From assembly GCF_003443615.1 (NCBI RefSeq), contig NZ_CP031967.1, positions 3,224,001 through 3,288,000 on the forward strand: DNA of 64,000 nt, read 5' to 3'. The translations under genes were made by a program, and so were the position numbers. The notes under the pieces were generated by a model. It made no database searches. It was not told the DNA's origin and was given only the letters and a program-made list of their open reading frames with translations. Positions 29,570-38,775 of this stretch are shown piece after piece. The stretch comes from Alteromonas sp. BL110. GTDB lineage: Bacteria; Pseudomonadota; Gammaproteobacteria; Enterobacterales; Alteromonadaceae. The first letter of the stretch is position 1; each line of letters starts with the position of its first letter.

Positions 29570-30472
29570 ATGACCACGCCACTCGTTTTTCACCCTATAT
29601 ATAGCCAGCTAGACCTTCCCGAGCGACACCGCTTTCCCATCGAAAAATATGTAGGTATCCGAGACGAGCTCGTAAGGCGCGGTGTCGACAAAGCGCGCTT
29701 TATTACCCCGTCACCTGTTGATTTATCTTTTCTTACAGCCTATTACGATTCGAACTATGTCAATGCGCTTACTACAGGGGCATTAGATAAGAAAGCCATG
29801 CGGCGAATAGGGTTTCCTTGGTCGCAGCAATTGATTGAACGCACTCGAACCGCCGTTGCAGGCACTTGTTTAACGGCTACCCTTGCGTTAGAACAGGGCA
29901 AAGCCTTGAATTTAACTGGGGGGTATCATCACGCATTCGCTGACTTTGGTTCTGGCTTTTGTTTGTTCAACGATTTGTATCTAGCGGCAAAAACTATGCA
30001 GCAAACCCCATCTATTGATAATGTACTCATTATCGATTTAGATGTGCATCAAGGGGATGGTACAGCCAAGCTTGCTGAAGATGACCGCGATATCTTTACC
30101 TTATCAATACATGGTGAAAAAAACTTTCCATACAGAAAGCAGCTTTCGGATATTGATATCGGACTTGCCAAGGGAGCGGAGGACGACGAGTATTTAGGCA
30201 CACTTGAAGAAGCACTTACTTTAGCTAGTAGGCAGTTTCAACCCGATGCCATTATCTATGATGCAGGCGTGGATGTGCATGTAAATGACGATTTAGGACA
30301 TTTGCACATATCCACGCAAGGCGTTTATGAAAGGGACAAGAAAGTATTTGCTTTAGCTGACCGTTTAGGTGTTCCAATTGCTGCTGTCATTGGTGGCGGA
30401 TACCAAAGAGATATTGCTGCGCTGGTGGATGTACATATTCAGCTTTATCGCGCTGCGGGTGTAATTGACTAG
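29570..30472 (+). CDS. Histone deacetylase family hydrolase
   Basis: A 300-residue zinc hydrolase of the arginase/deacetylase fold. The paired histidines are His120-His121 ('GGYHHAF'), zinc ligands Asp158 and His160 ('IDLDVHQGDGT') and a third Asp near 240 ('DVHVNDDLG'). Bacterial members deacetylate small amides such as acetylpolyamines or acetoin-related substrates, or protein lysines; the substrate cannot be told here. It is a single gene between the chemoreceptor and a long hairpin shared with the convergent pldA. Confidence 0.85.
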   Translation: MTTPLVFHPIYSQLDLPERHRFPIEKYVGIRDELVRRGVDKARFITPSPVDLSFLTAYYDSNYVNALTTGALDKKAMRRIGFPWSQQLIERTRTAVAGTCLTATLALEQGKALNLTGGYHHAFADFGSGFCLFNDLYLAAKTMQQTPSIDNVLIIDLDVHQGDGTAKLAEDDRDIFTLSIHGEKNFPYRKQLSDIDIGLAKGAEDDEYLGTLEEALTLASRQFQPDAIIYDAGVDVHVNDDLGHLHISTQGVYERDKKVFALADRLGVPIAAVIGGGYQRDIAALVDVHIQLYRAAGVID

Positions 30473-30498
30473 CTGCGGGGAGTAGCTATCGAAAGTAA

Positions 30499-30549
30499 AA
30501 AGCGCGCTTAAACGGGGTGATAAACAATGGAGCGTTTGCTGCGCGCTTT
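30499..30549. terminator. Shared terminator between the deacetylase gene and pldA
   Basis: AAAGCGCGC (30499-30507) pairs with GCGCGCTTT (30541-30549), with an inner AAACG/CGTTT pairing (30510-30514 with 30533-30537). A-runs and T-runs flank the stem on both sides, so it could stop transcription from both convergent genes. Confidence 0.6.
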
Positions 30550-30572
30550 GTATTTAAACATACGTATCTGTT

Positions 30573-31589
30573 TTACAGAAAGTGCAGTTGAAAACCGATA
30601 CCAATACGTTCTTGTGAGCGGTTATAGTCGATGAGAGAGTCGCCATAGCCATTGAAGTACTGCAGCAGCAACTCATAGCGGTCTGATATTGGATAGGTGA
30701 AGTCTAGCTGAATGCTGCCTCTGTTTTCGTCAAAATCCAGGTTGTTTCGAAGCAATGCAAGCACCTTGAAAGCACCAATTTTTCTGCCGTAACCAAATTC
30801 CATTCTGCCGTAGTAGTCTTCAATGTCTGGGTTATCGTCCCCCGTCGGGTCAAGCGGGTCTGCTTTTTCATCTTCAGGAATGCGATACCAGGTTTTAAGG
30901 TAGTAAATATCGTCGTTGTCGCTGAACACTATTGACGCGAAAAGGCGGTTCCAGCTGCGAGAGCGTAGTCCACTTTGGCCGTTTGACATATGATTGAAAC
31001 CGACTTGGAAGGTATTAAATTTGTAACCAAGAACCGAGTAGTCAGCAGTTTCTTGCCAAAAAACTTCTGGTTCATAATTGGTTTCGCGAAAGGGCTTCGA
31101 CGCTTCGCTATTATAAAGCTGCCAGAAAGAGGTCACTGTAAAGCCGAAGTACAAGCCGTCAAAGCCAGTATCTTCCATGTACAACGGTAGTTTAGCGCTC
31201 ACTTGAAACTTAGCTTCTTTGTTATCTACATTTTCTTCTGTTAACTCTTCATTGCCGAAGGTGTTAGGGTTGGAAACGTAAGTAATAGGAAGTAAATAGT
31301 TTTGTCTATGCTGGGTAATAGCAAAAACGTTATCAAGTGCTTCTTTATCGCCTTCTAGACGTTCATCTAGCGCGCTTTCTGTGGTTGTGTCACGTTTAAT
31401 GATATCAATAACTTCAATACCACTTTCTTCTTGTGGCCCTTGCTCATCTGTATTTTCAACAGCGGTTTCCTGTTCGCTGTTCTCGATAGATGACGTTTCT
31501 TCGCTTACCGCTTTTTGTGATTCTTGAGCGCATACCGACGTGCAAGCAGCAAACGCTGCCAATATTATAAAAGGCTTTAACACAGACAC
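30573..31589 (-). CDS. pldA: Outer membrane phospholipase A (OMPLA)
   Basis: A calcium-dependent outer-membrane beta-barrel that removes acyl chains from misplaced phospholipids. 338 residues with a signal peptide (1-22, 'AACTSVCAQ'). The catalytic His200, Ser202 and Asn214 lie in 'NHMSNGQSGLRSRSWNRL' with the same spacing as His142/Ser144/Asn156 of E. coli. Residues 23-80 are an extra Glu-rich low-complexity stretch not found in E. coli PldA. The C-terminus ends in Leu after aromatic strands ('IGIGFQLHFL'), the barrel closing strand. It is last in the proS-MBL-pldA run. Confidence 0.9.
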   Translation of the reverse strand: MSVLKPFIILAAFAACTSVCAQESQKAVSEETSSIENSEQETAVENTDEQGPQEESGIEVIDIIKRDTTTESALDERLEGDKEALDNVFAITQHRQNYLLPITYVSNPNTFGNEELTEENVDNKEAKFQVSAKLPLYMEDTGFDGLYFGFTVTSFWQLYNSEASKPFRETNYEPEVFWQETADYSVLGYKFNTFQVGFNHMSNGQSGLRSRSWNRLFASIVFSDNDDIYYLKTWYRIPEDEKADPLDPTGDDNPDIEDYYGRMEFGYGRKIGAFKVLALLRNNLDFDENRGSIQLDFTYPISDRYELLLQYFNGYGDSLIDYNRSQERIGIGFQLHFL

Positions 31590-31622
31590 CTTAAATTCTC
31601 CGTAGCAAGGGGGTTGTTATAT

Positions 31623-32465
31623 TTAATTGAAGTCCAACGTTTGGCCTTCCGATGACGCAAATACGTTTAAAGTAGACGCTGCCACTGTGACATATTCATT
31701 ACAATGTTTTACGACATCATCTATAGCGTCATCAGTGCGTTCTGGATCATGACTATATAAAGCTAATTGTTTTACATGACTTGCCATGGCGAGTTTGACC
31801 GCTTCTTCAGCAACCGAATGACCCCAGCCGTTTTTGGCTGGCATGTCCGATAACATGTACTGTGCATCATGAATAAGCAAGTCTGCGCTATTGGCAAACT
31901 TCGCAAAATCTAGAAAATCTGTTTCTTTTTTATAGGGAGGGTAGAGCTCGTTATCGGTGATATAAGCTATTTTGGCACCGTCGGCCTCAATACAATAAGC
32001 GCTTCCGCTGCCTGGGTGGTTCATGGCCAAGCGGGTAATGGTCGCACTTCCAATGGTAAATGTATTCTCTGTTGCAGGATACTCGATAAGGCTTATGGAA
32101 GATTTTAACGCGTTTTTTGGAACGGGGAATAATGACCCTTCCATTTGTTTTAAAATTTGATCTGGCTCGTTAAGCTGGGTGAGGCCTGGATAGATGTTTA
32201 TTTCACGTGATTCTTGGTAAATGGGAGCAAAAAAGGGAAAGCCTTGAATATGGTCCCAATGGTTGTGACTTAACAAAAGGTGGATTGGCGTTGTTTTCCT
32301 AACCAATCGATCGCCAAGCAAACGAATACCAGTGCCTGAGTCGAGAATGATATCGGTACCATCCTCGAGCTCAATGTGAACGCATGCGGTGTTGCCACCA
32401 TAACGAACGTAAGCTGCCCCCGGAGTGGGTATTGACCCTCTTACGCCATAAAATGTTAACCGCAT
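31623..32465 (-). CDS. Metallo-beta-lactamase-fold hydrolase (cyclic-nucleotide phosphodiesterase-like)
   Basis: A 280-residue MBL-fold protein opening with 'MRLTFYGVRGSIPTPG', typical of the PhnP/class II cAMP phosphodiesterase-like group. Metal ligands are His67, His69, Asp71 and His72 ('SHNHWDHIQG'), with further His/Asp in 'NHPGSGSAYC', 'ITDNELYP' and 'HDAQY'. There is no signal peptide, so it is cytoplasmic. It lies 38 bases downstream of proS and 33 before pldA on the same strand. A phosphodiester substrate is likely; the exact one is unknown. Confidence 0.78.
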   Translation of the reverse strand: MRLTFYGVRGSIPTPGAAYVRYGGNTACVHIELEDGTDIILDSGTGIRLLGDRLVRKTTPIHLLLSHNHWDHIQGFPFFAPIYQESREINIYPGLTQLNEPDQILKQMEGSLFPVPKNALKSSISLIEYPATENTFTIGSATITRLAMNHPGSGSAYCIEADGAKIAYITDNELYPPYKKETDFLDFAKFANSADLLIHDAQYMLSDMPAKNGWGHSVAEEAVKLAMASHVKQLALYSHDPERTDDAIDDVVKHCNEYVTVAASTLNVFASSEGQTLDFN

Positions 32466-32503
32466 ACGCCCTCATCTACTTATCTAATGGGCAAGTTCAG
32501 GTT

Positions 32504-34222
32504 TTAGAGAGCGGCTACAAAGTCTTTTGCTGCGCTAAGGTCTAATAACTGTTTCTCGCCAGTACGTCTATTCTTATATTCAACCTGTTGATTATCCAGG
32601 TTTCTTTCACCAATAACAATGCTGTGAGGTATGCCAATTAATTCCATGTCATTGAACATAACACCCGGGCGCTCTTTTCTGTCATCAAATAACACTTCTA
32701 CGCCCAATGCAATAAGCTCTTCGTATAGCGCTTCTGCAGCTTCTTTTATACGATGAGATTTATGCATATTCATTGGTATTAATGCAATTTTAAACGGCGC
32801 AATAGGATCTGGCCACTTTATGCCGAATTTATCGTGATTTTGTTCGATAGCAGCAGCAACAATGCGAGATACGCCAATACCGTAACAACCCATAGTAAGC
32901 GTTTGATGCTTACCTGATTCACTAAGCACTCCACAGTTCATGGCTTCTGAGTATTTGCTGCCAAGTTGGAAAATATGACCCACTTCGATACCGCGCTTGA
33001 TATCAAGAATGCCTTTACCGTCGGGTGCGGCATCGCCGGCAACTACACTGCGAATATCTACACCAGTAATATCATCAGGCCAATTTACGTTGACGTTCAT
33101 TTTACCGCCAGCGCCTGCGCCTGTAGTAAAATCTGCTAGCGCTGCTGCACTAGCATCAACGTAAGCGGGTATCGGAAGGTTAGTTGCATCTGCAAAATAG
33201 GGTACTACGCCTAGCACCTCTTTAGCTTTATCGAATGACGCTTCAACTAGCGGTGTAGCAACACCTCCAATTTTCTCTGCTTTAACATCATTTAATTCGT
33301 GATCGGCACGTAGTACCAGTGCAACCCAGTTGTCCGCTTGTACTTCTTCGCCTTTGTCATTAGTGGCGTTAGCAGCTTTTACCACAACAACTTTCACTGC
33401 ATTGGTTATATCGGCATCAATACTTTTGAGTATTTTTTCGAAATCCTTACCTTTTGCATCTTTAGTTTCTACCGCTGCACCGGTTGCTTGTGCTTTTTCT
33501 GGCGCCACAGCGGCGGCCATTTCAACGTTAGCGGCGTAGTCGCTGTCTGAAGAGAAGGCAATGGCGTCTTCACCAGAGTCCGCTAGCACGTGAAACTCAT
33601 GAGAATGATTTCCACCAATTGAGCCTGAATCGGCTATTACTGCTCTGAAATCAAGGCCCATGCGTGAAAAGATGTTGCAGTAAGCGTCATACATTTTCTG
33701 GTAGGTCTCTTCCAGGCAGCTTTCTTCTAAGTGAAAGCTATATGCATCTTTCATCGTGAACTCACGTCCACGCATAATGCCGAAACGCGGGCGCACTTCG
33801 TCGCGGAATTTCGTTTGGATTTGATACAGGTTTAGTGGTAGTTGCTTGTAGCTGCTAATTTCATTGCGCACAAGGGCTGTAATCACTTCCTCGTGGGTCG
33901 GGCCTAGTACGAAGTCGCGCTGATGGCGGTCTTTAACACGAAGTAGTTCCGGACCGTATTCTTCCCAGCGCCCTGACTCTTCCCAGAGATCGGCCGGCTG
34001 TACAACGGGCATAAGCACTTCAATCGCGCCTGCTTTGTTCATTTCCTCACGAACAATATTGGCTACTTTATTAAGTACACGAAGACCTGACGGCAGCCAG
34101 GTGTAAAGACCTGAGGCAAGCTTTCTGATCATACCAGCTCTCAGCATTAGCTGGTGGCTGATAACCTCTGCATCAGCAGGTGTTTCTTTCTGCGTGGCAA
34201 GCAAATATTGACTAGTGCGCAT
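32504..34222 (-). CDS. proS: Prolyl-tRNA synthetase
   Basis: Charges tRNA-Pro, of which three identical copies occur at 37422, 37895 and 38346. 572 residues, the E. coli length. It shows the bacterial-type layout: class II motif 2 ('[20 protein letters not shown]'), an editing INS domain (about 225-405, Ala-rich) and motif 3 ('[17 protein letters not shown]'). The start is ATG at 34222 ('[17 protein letters not shown]'); the frame extends to a TTG at 34246 but that does not match the family. Confidence 0.97.
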   Translation of the reverse strand: MRTSQYLLATQKETPADAEVISHQLMLRAGMIRKLASGLYTWLPSGLRVLNKVANIVREEMNKAGAIEVLMPVVQPADLWEESGRWEEYGPELLRVKDRHQRDFVLGPTHEEVITALVRNEISSYKQLPLNLYQIQTKFRDEVRPRFGIMRGREFTMKDAYSFHLEESCLEETYQKMYDAYCNIFSRMGLDFRAVIADSGSIGGNHSHEFHVLADSGEDAIAFSSDSDYAANVEMAAAVAPEKAQATGAAVETKDAKGKDFEKILKSIDADITNAVKVVVVKAANATNDKGEEVQADNWVALVLRADHELNDVKAEKIGGVATPLVEASFDKAKEVLGVVPYFADATNLPIPAYVDASAAALADFTTGAGAGGKMNVNVNWPDDITGVDIRSVVAGDAAPDGKGILDIKRGIEVGHIFQLGSKYSEAMNCGVLSESGKHQTLTMGCYGIGVSRIVAAAIEQNHDKFGIKWPDPIAPFKIALIPMNMHKSHRIKEAAEALYEELIALGVEVLFDDRKERPGVMFNDMELIGIPHSIVIGERNLDNQQVEYKNRRTGEKQLLDLSAAKDFVAAL

Positions 34223-34414
34223 GTAAAGCAGGTATCCTGTTTTCAATGTATTAAGACTGTTGGTGTGTCGGCCCTCTGCAATAAGTTATAGACATTATGC
34301 AATTTATGGAATTGTTGCTAAATGCTTTAACCAGCGAGCGGGCAGCACACGTTTGGCGGTATTCTAATTAACTGTGAGCCATTTCGCCACTGACTGTTTA
34401 CACTAAAAGTGTAA

Positions 34415-35134
34415 TTATCCTAAATGAACGAGTTCAGTTACCCACACGACACTATCTTTTACTTTAAAGCCTACATCAATATCGTAAAGGGTAACGCGAT
34501 AGGTTTTTTCGTCATTATCCAACGTTTGCTTATACGCCGGACGAGGGTCTTGCGCCAGTACTGCTGTAACTAAAGAGGTAAAATCGTCGTGCTGTTTGTC
34601 TATTTCAGACAGCGTTGGCGTGAGCGTATCTAAGAATTCAACATGGCGTTGGGGAATGGGGTTGATATCGTCAAGCTCATCGCTTGCGTTTGGAACACTA
34701 TCTGCGTAACCGATGTAAGGTTTGATATCGATTAGTGGCGTACCGTCTACTAAGTCCACGCCTTCTACCAGCAAATGCGCTTTGCCACTATCGTGTACTA
34801 GCCCATTGTTTTTCACGACAGACATGCCAATGCTGTTGGGGCGATGTGTACTACGAGTCGCTAACACACCCATGGTGGCATTGCCGCCCAGCCGAGGGGC
34901 TTTTACTGTATTTTTCCAACCGCGCTCAATGTTTTGATGAAAGATAAAAAGTAGCCACAGGTGACTATAGCTTTCTATCCCCTTTAGCATGTGGATATCG
35001 TTAAAATCTTCTTCGAAGGTAATTACACCATGAGCTTTTGCTAAGTTAGGTTGCCTGGGGATAGCAAATTTTTGTTTGAAAGGCGTAGCGATAGTTGCGA
35101 TTGTCGATACAGTAAATGAAGTTGGCGTAGTCAC
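34415..35134 (-). CDS. trmO: tRNA (N6-threonylcarbamoyladenosine37-N6)-methyltransferase TrmO
   Basis: A 239-residue TsaA/YaeB-family enzyme that methylates t6A37 in threonine tRNAs using SAM. The N-terminal beta-barrel carries the family signature 'GVLATRSTHRPNSIGMSVV' and 'FKQKFAIPRQP'; the C-terminal part contains 'GTPLIDIKPYIGYADSV'. It lies directly upstream of proS, the same arrangement as in E. coli (yaeB-proS), but with 190 bases between them and probably its own promoter. Confidence 0.92.
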   Translation of the reverse strand: MTTPTSFTVSTIATIATPFKQKFAIPRQPNLAKAHGVITFEEDFNDIHMLKGIESYSHLWLLFIFHQNIERGWKNTVKAPRLGGNATMGVLATRSTHRPNSIGMSVVKNNGLVHDSGKAHLLVEGVDLVDGTPLIDIKPYIGYADSVPNASDELDDINPIPQRHVEFLDTLTPTLSEIDKQHDDFTSLVTAVLAQDPRPAYKQTLDNDEKTYRVTLYDIDVGFKVKDSVVWVTELVHLG

Positions 35135-35384
35135 GGGTCTGTTTTAACCTAATTAGAAATAATGTTTGCTGTCATATTACTCTCATAATTAACAGGTAAT
35201 GTAACAGTGCAAGTGAAAGCTTGAACCAGATAACACATTTTCTCGGTTCACGAATGAAATGTTTATTTGAGTTCCCTGGAATAATCCAACATTTTGGGCC
35301 TGTACAGTTAACGCACTAGGACTTCTTTTAGTACCAGTTTACAAAACTTGTATGCTTAGCTGAGCAATTAACATTACGCGTGTT

Positions 35385-35963
35385 TTATTGCGCAGGCTTA
35401 TCTTTTTTTATTGCTTCCAACATGTTCTCAAAGTAGGGGCAACCAAGCGCGCGCGCCTTTTCAATGTTATGACTGAATATCTTCTCTGCATCCGCTTCTT
35501 TTTTCATATAGCGAGTAATGTCTGCTTCGCGAATTAAATGTAAAAGCGGGTAGGGTGAACGATTTGTGTAGTTTTCTGCATCGTCTAAATCGCTACCGTC
35601 AAACAGATAGTCAGGATGAAAGCTCGCGAGTTGGTAGGTACCGCTGTACCCCCAGTCGTGTAGCATATTATCACTAATAGCCAATACATCGAGATACTCA
35701 TTAAAATCAGCGATAGATGGATGTGTAAGTGCAATTAGCGTGGTGGCGGTACTTTCATTCTCTTCCAAATGGCGAAGTTCATCGTACAGAGACTGAATAA
35801 CGTCCCCTGCATCCCCCGCGATTACTTTACAACGAATTTGATTTGGCGTTCTTACATAGCGCGCAAAGGGGCAAAAGTTGTGAGTTATCACTATATCATC
35901 AACCCACGTAAGCGTTGCATCAATGACGTGTTGTTCGCACAAAGGAGATGTTGTTTCTGCCAT
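35385..35963 (-). CDS. DUF1415 family protein
   Basis: 192 residues matching the uncharacterised DUF1415 family as I recall it: 'HNFCPFARYVRTPNQIRC' near the N-terminus (a Cys-Pro-Phe-Ala motif), 'LTHPSIADFNEYLDVL', 'YQLASFHPDYLFDG' and 'NRSPYPLLHLIREADI'. No enzymatic role is established to my knowledge. I start at ATG 35963; the frame continues to 36020 but the added residues run into the folD terminator hairpin. No good ribosome binding site is seen at either. Confidence 0.75.
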   Translation of the reverse strand: MAETTSPLCEQHVIDATLTWVDDIVITHNFCPFARYVRTPNQIRCKVIAGDAGDVIQSLYDELRHLEENESTATTLIALTHPSIADFNEYLDVLAISDNMLHDWGYSGTYQLASFHPDYLFDGSDLDDAENYTNRSPYPLLHLIREADITRYMKKEADAEKIFSHNIEKARALGCPYFENMLEAIKKDKPAQ

Positions 35964-36020
35964 AACGAAATTATTCAAATTAGGTCTGTATTCAAAAAAG
36001 AGGGGAGTATAAAGCAACAA

Positions 36021-36041
36021 GGCAGAAATTGAATTTCTGCC
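36021..36041 (-). terminator. Hairpin after folD
   Basis: GGCAGAAAT (36021-36029) and ATTTCTGCC (36033-36041) form a perfect 9-bp stem with a 3-base loop. Read on the minus strand it follows folD by 28 bases and is trailed by TTGTTGCTTTA. Confidence 0.6.
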
Positions 36042-36068
36042 TCAAAAATTGGGTTGAGCTTTGCTACT

Positions 36069-36923
36069 TTAAGAATGAAACTTAACGTACGCCTCAAGCG
36101 TGTTTTCTATCAAACTTGCAACCGTCATAGGTCCAACTCCGCCAGGTACAGGGGTTATCCAGCCTGCACGCTCTTTGGCTTTTTCAAAATCCACATCGCC
36201 TATTAACGATCCATCATTAAGACGGTTAATACCCACATCAATGACTATCGCACCAGGTTTAACCCAGTCGCCAGGTATAAAGTTAGGTTTACCAACGGCT
36301 ACAACAAGTAAGTCAGCACGCTGAACATGACTTTTAAGGTCTTGCGTAAATTTATGGCAGGTGGTTACTGTGCATCCTGCGAGTAATAGTTCCAAGCTCA
36401 TTGGGCGACCCACTATATTAGATGCTCCAACAATAACAGCGTCTAAGCCCTTAACAGGGCGTTTAGTAGACTCAATCATGGTCATAATGCCCTTCGGCGT
36501 ACAAGGGCGTAAAGCCGGAATACGTTGAGCAAGTCGGCCAATATTATAGGGGTGGAAGCCATCAACATCTTTATGAGGGTGAATACGCTCTAGCACCTTT
36601 TCTGCATTGAGACCGGCAGGTAGTGGGAGTTGTACCAAAATACCGTCTATTTCTTTATCTTCGTTTAGCTCATCCACTAAATTCAACAAGGTTTCTTCCG
36701 TAGTGTCTGAAGGCAGGTCGAAAGAGCGAGAAACGAACCCTACTTCTTCACAGGCTTTACGCTTATTTGAAACATAAACTTGAGAAGCGGCATCACTGCC
36801 TACAAGGACAACGGCAAGACCTGGCTGTCTTTTACCTGCCTGGGTAAGTGATTCAACATAGGATGTGACGTGTTGGCGAACTTGCTTGGCAATTAATTTG
36901 CCGTCAATAAGATGAGCGGTCAT
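36069..36923 (-). CDS. folD: Bifunctional methylenetetrahydrofolate dehydrogenase/cyclohydrolase FolD
   Basis: Interconverts methylene-, methenyl- and 10-formyl-tetrahydrofolate with NADP. 284 residues. The substrate domain has '[14 protein letters not shown]' with the catalytic Lys and '[12 protein letters not shown]'; the cofactor domain has '[18 protein letters not shown]' and ends with '[18 protein letters not shown]'. In many bacteria folD neighbours tig and clpPX with tRNAs between, as here. Confidence 0.97.
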   Translation of the reverse strand: MTAHLIDGKLIAKQVRQHVTSYVESLTQAGKRQPGLAVVLVGSDAASQVYVSNKRKACEEVGFVSRSFDLPSDTTEETLLNLVDELNEDKEIDGILVQLPLPAGLNAEKVLERIHPHKDVDGFHPYNIGRLAQRIPALRPCTPKGIMTMIESTKRPVKGLDAVIVGASNIVGRPMSLELLLAGCTVTTCHKFTQDLKSHVQRADLLVVAVGKPNFIPGDWVKPGAIVIDVGINRLNDGSLIGDVDFEKAKERAGWITPVPGGVGPMTVASLIENTLEAYVKFHS

Positions 36924-37341
36924 AGTCTTGTACGATTCTTATATGGTTGGGTGGTCAACAAGTGCCCTTTATTGTTTCATAAAATAGGGGGAATACTCTA
37001 GCAATTATTAGATTGTAGTTATTGGTCGCAACTGAACCTTAATAAGTCTAACTCGACGGTATAGCTTGTGTATTTGAGCAAACGCGCACAATAGAAGAGA
37101 AAAAACACAGACCAATAACTTCAATAAGTAGTTTACGTAATGAGAAACAAAGCCCTTTTCTTCAAGCTTATTTGCTCTGTACATATTGCATAAATAACTT
37201 TTGTGGCAATAGCAATATGGCATACCCATCCAAGACTGACACAGAACGTAATTAAAAGTAGCTGAATATAGGCGGAATTGTACAAAAAAACATGATAATG
37301 AGTGCTTTGTGAGCGGTTGATGATTTTATTTAAAAAAGTGT
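36924..37341. other. Intergenic stretch without a recognisable gene
   Basis: About 420 bases between folD and the tRNA promoter. It is AT-rich; the only open frame of note (minus strand, 37008-37229) has a hydrophobic middle but no ribosome binding site or family likeness. The last 20 bases (TGATTTTATTTAAAAAAG, 37321-37338) are a likely UP element. Confidence 0.5.
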
Positions 37342-37370
37342 TTGACGAGGTGGGGGGATGTCAGTAATAT
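37342..37370 (+). promoter_or_regulatory. tRNA operon promoter, stringent type
   Basis: TTGACG (37342-37347), 17 bases, TAATAT (37365-37370), then a CGCACCCC-rich discriminator. An A/T-rich UP-like tract lies just upstream. This is the shape of growth-rate-controlled stable RNA promoters. Confidence 0.7.
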
Positions 37371-37421
37371 TCGCACCCCGTAACGGCACAGAGGCTTACG
37401 CTTCTTGGTCGATACGTCAGT

Positions 37422-37498
37422 CGGTGAGTGGCGCAGCTTGGTAGCGCACTTGTTTTGGGTACAAGGGGTCGCAGGTTCAAATCCTGTCTCACCGACCA
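37422..37498 (+). tRNA. tRNA-Pro (anticodon TGG), copy 1
   Basis: 77 bases with acceptor CGGTGAG/CTCACCG, anticodon stem CTTGT/ACAAG, loop TTTGGGT and encoded CCA. The two later tRNA-Pro genes in this operon are identical in sequence. Confidence 0.97.
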
Positions 37499-37522
37499 CT
37501 TTTTGCAGCGAAGATTCGCCAA

Positions 37523-37599
<77 letters not shown>

Positions 37600-37684
37600 T
37601 GCGAGTCAGGTAGGTCCTGACAGCAAGGCTGAATTTTTGTATCTACACTGCTAATATAAGCTAGTAGATTGCAACACACCCTAT

Positions 37685-37761
37685 GGTGGGCGTAGCTCAG
37701 TTGGTAGAGCCCCGGATTGTGATTCCGGTTGTCGTGGGTTCAAGTCCCATCGTCCACCCCA
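37685..37761 (+). tRNA. tRNA-His (anticodon GTG), copy 1
   Basis: 77 bases including the extra G at -1 opposite C73, the HisRS identity pair. Acceptor GTGGGCG/CGTCCAC, anticodon stem CCGGA/TCCGG, loop TTGTGAT, encoded CCA. Confidence 0.96.
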
Positions 37762-37767
37762 CTTTTA

Positions 37768-37852
37768 GCGGAAGTGGTGGAATTGGTAGACACGCTGGAT
37801 TTAGGTTCCAGTGCTTCACGGCGTGAGAGTTCAAGTCTCTCCTTCCGCACCA
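37768..37852 (+). tRNA. tRNA-Leu (anticodon TAG), copy 1
   Basis: 85-base class II tRNA with a long variable arm (TGCTTCACGGCGT region). Acceptor GCGGAAG/CTTCCGC, anticodon stem CTGGA/TCCAG, loop TTTAGGT, encoded CCA. Only 6 bases separate it from tRNA-His. Confidence 0.96.
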
Positions 37853-37859
37853 TATTTTC

Positions 37860-37877
37860 AAGCTTTTTTAAAAGCTT
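37860..37877 (+). repeat. Spacer palindrome between tRNA-Leu and tRNA-Pro, cassette 1
   Basis: AAGCTTTT and AAAAGCTT are perfect arms around TT. The equivalent spacer of the second cassette also has an AAGCTT-centred hairpin, suggesting a kept processing structure. Confidence 0.6.
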
Positions 37878-37894
37878 AGCATAAGCATTCCTGT

Positions 37895-37971
37895 CGGTGA
37901 GTGGCGCAGCTTGGTAGCGCACTTGTTTTGGGTACAAGGGGTCGCAGGTTCAAATCCTGTCTCACCGACCA
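37895..37971 (+). tRNA. tRNA-Pro (anticodon TGG), copy 2
   Basis: 77 bases, identical to the copy at 37422. It closes the first His-Leu-Pro cassette. Confidence 0.97.
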
Positions 37972-38090
37972 TTTATGCTTATTTGACTTGGCAGTGGCCC
38001 ACAGCTCAGAGAACAAATCGAAGAGTGTTGAAGGTTTAAGTTAAGTTAATTTATCGAACAGTAAAGCAAGATCCTGGCAGTTCGATAGGC

Positions 38091-38120
38091 GTTTATGTGT
38101 TTATCAGTTCACACATAAAC
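38091..38120 (+). repeat. 10-bp inverted repeat in the spacer between tRNA cassettes
   Basis: GTTTATGTGT (38091-38100) and ACACATAAAC (38111-38120) are perfect arms around a 10-base loop, 17 bases before the second tRNA-His. No T-run follows. It may be a processing hairpin or an operator. Confidence 0.5.
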
Positions 38121-38137
38121 AATCACAGGGTTACTGT

Positions 38138-38214
38138 GGTGGGCGTAGCTCAGTTGGTAGAGCCCCGGATTGTGATTCCGGTTGTCGTGGGTTCAAGTCC
38201 CATCGTCCACCCCA
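38138..38214 (+). tRNA. tRNA-His (anticodon GTG), copy 2
   Basis: 77 bases with G at -1, identical to the copy at 37685. It opens the second His-Leu-Pro cassette. Confidence 0.96.
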
Positions 38215-38220
38215 CTTCTT

Positions 38221-38305
38221 GCGGAAGTGGTGGAATTGGTAGACACGCTGGATTTAGGTTCCAGTGCTTCACGGCGTGAGAGTTCAAGTCTCTCCTTCCG
38301 CACCA
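38221..38305 (+). tRNA. tRNA-Leu (anticodon TAG), copy 2
   Basis: 85 bases, identical to the copy at 37768 and again 6 bases after tRNA-His. Confidence 0.96.
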
Positions 38306-38310
38306 TATTC

Positions 38311-38329
38311 TTAAGCTTACAAAGCTTAA
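38311..38329 (+). repeat. Spacer palindrome between tRNA-Leu and tRNA-Pro, cassette 2
   Basis: TTAAGCTT (38311-38318), ACA, AAGCTTAA (38322-38329). It sits where the cassette 1 palindrome sits, though the surrounding spacer has diverged. Confidence 0.6.
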
Positions 38330-38345
38330 TTATATACATCTCTAT

Positions 38346-38422
38346 CGGTGAGTGGCGCAGCTTGGTAGCGCACTTGTTTTGGGTACAAGGGGTCGCAGGT
38401 TCAAATCCTGTCTCACCGACCA
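38346..38422 (+). tRNA. tRNA-Pro (anticodon TGG), copy 3
   Basis: 77 bases, identical to copies 1 and 2. It ends the operon; a T-rich tract (38423-38438) follows, but no separate terminator hairpin is visible. Confidence 0.97.
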
Positions 38423-38560
38423 TTATTTTTTGTTTTCCTGCCATCTTCAAATAGCGCCTCAAATTACTAGTCAAAGCCGTTTTTCGAGCCATTTTTCTAA
38501 CTAGTTTCGCAAATTGTTTAAAATGCGTTCAATTGGTTGTTACAAACTTGTGTTTCCCTC

Positions 38561-38589
38561 TCGACTCTTGTGGTGTGCGGCTGTATACT
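38561..38589 (+). promoter_or_regulatory. tig promoter
   Basis: TCGACT (38561-38566), 17 bases, TATACT (38584-38589) about 185 bases before the tig ATG. The 353-base gap between the last tRNA and tig holds no other recognisable element. Confidence 0.6.
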
Positions 38590-38775
38590 ACCGCGTCTTT
38601 TTTTAACCAGTACGTTTGTTTCAGGTTGGCTTTGTGACATGATTTCGTGTCCTAACTTTGATTTTATAAACGTCAAATAACGACCTTCTACCCCGGAGTG
38701 ATATGCAATTAATGCATGACGGGAGAGGGGATTGAGAACAAAACGCCTATAGAGGCGTATAGTTGAGGTAACATA

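Noticed and set aside
37008..37229. Possible small membrane protein on the minus strand before the tRNAs
   Set aside because: A hydrophobic stretch exists, but there is no Shine-Dalgarno and the ends look random.
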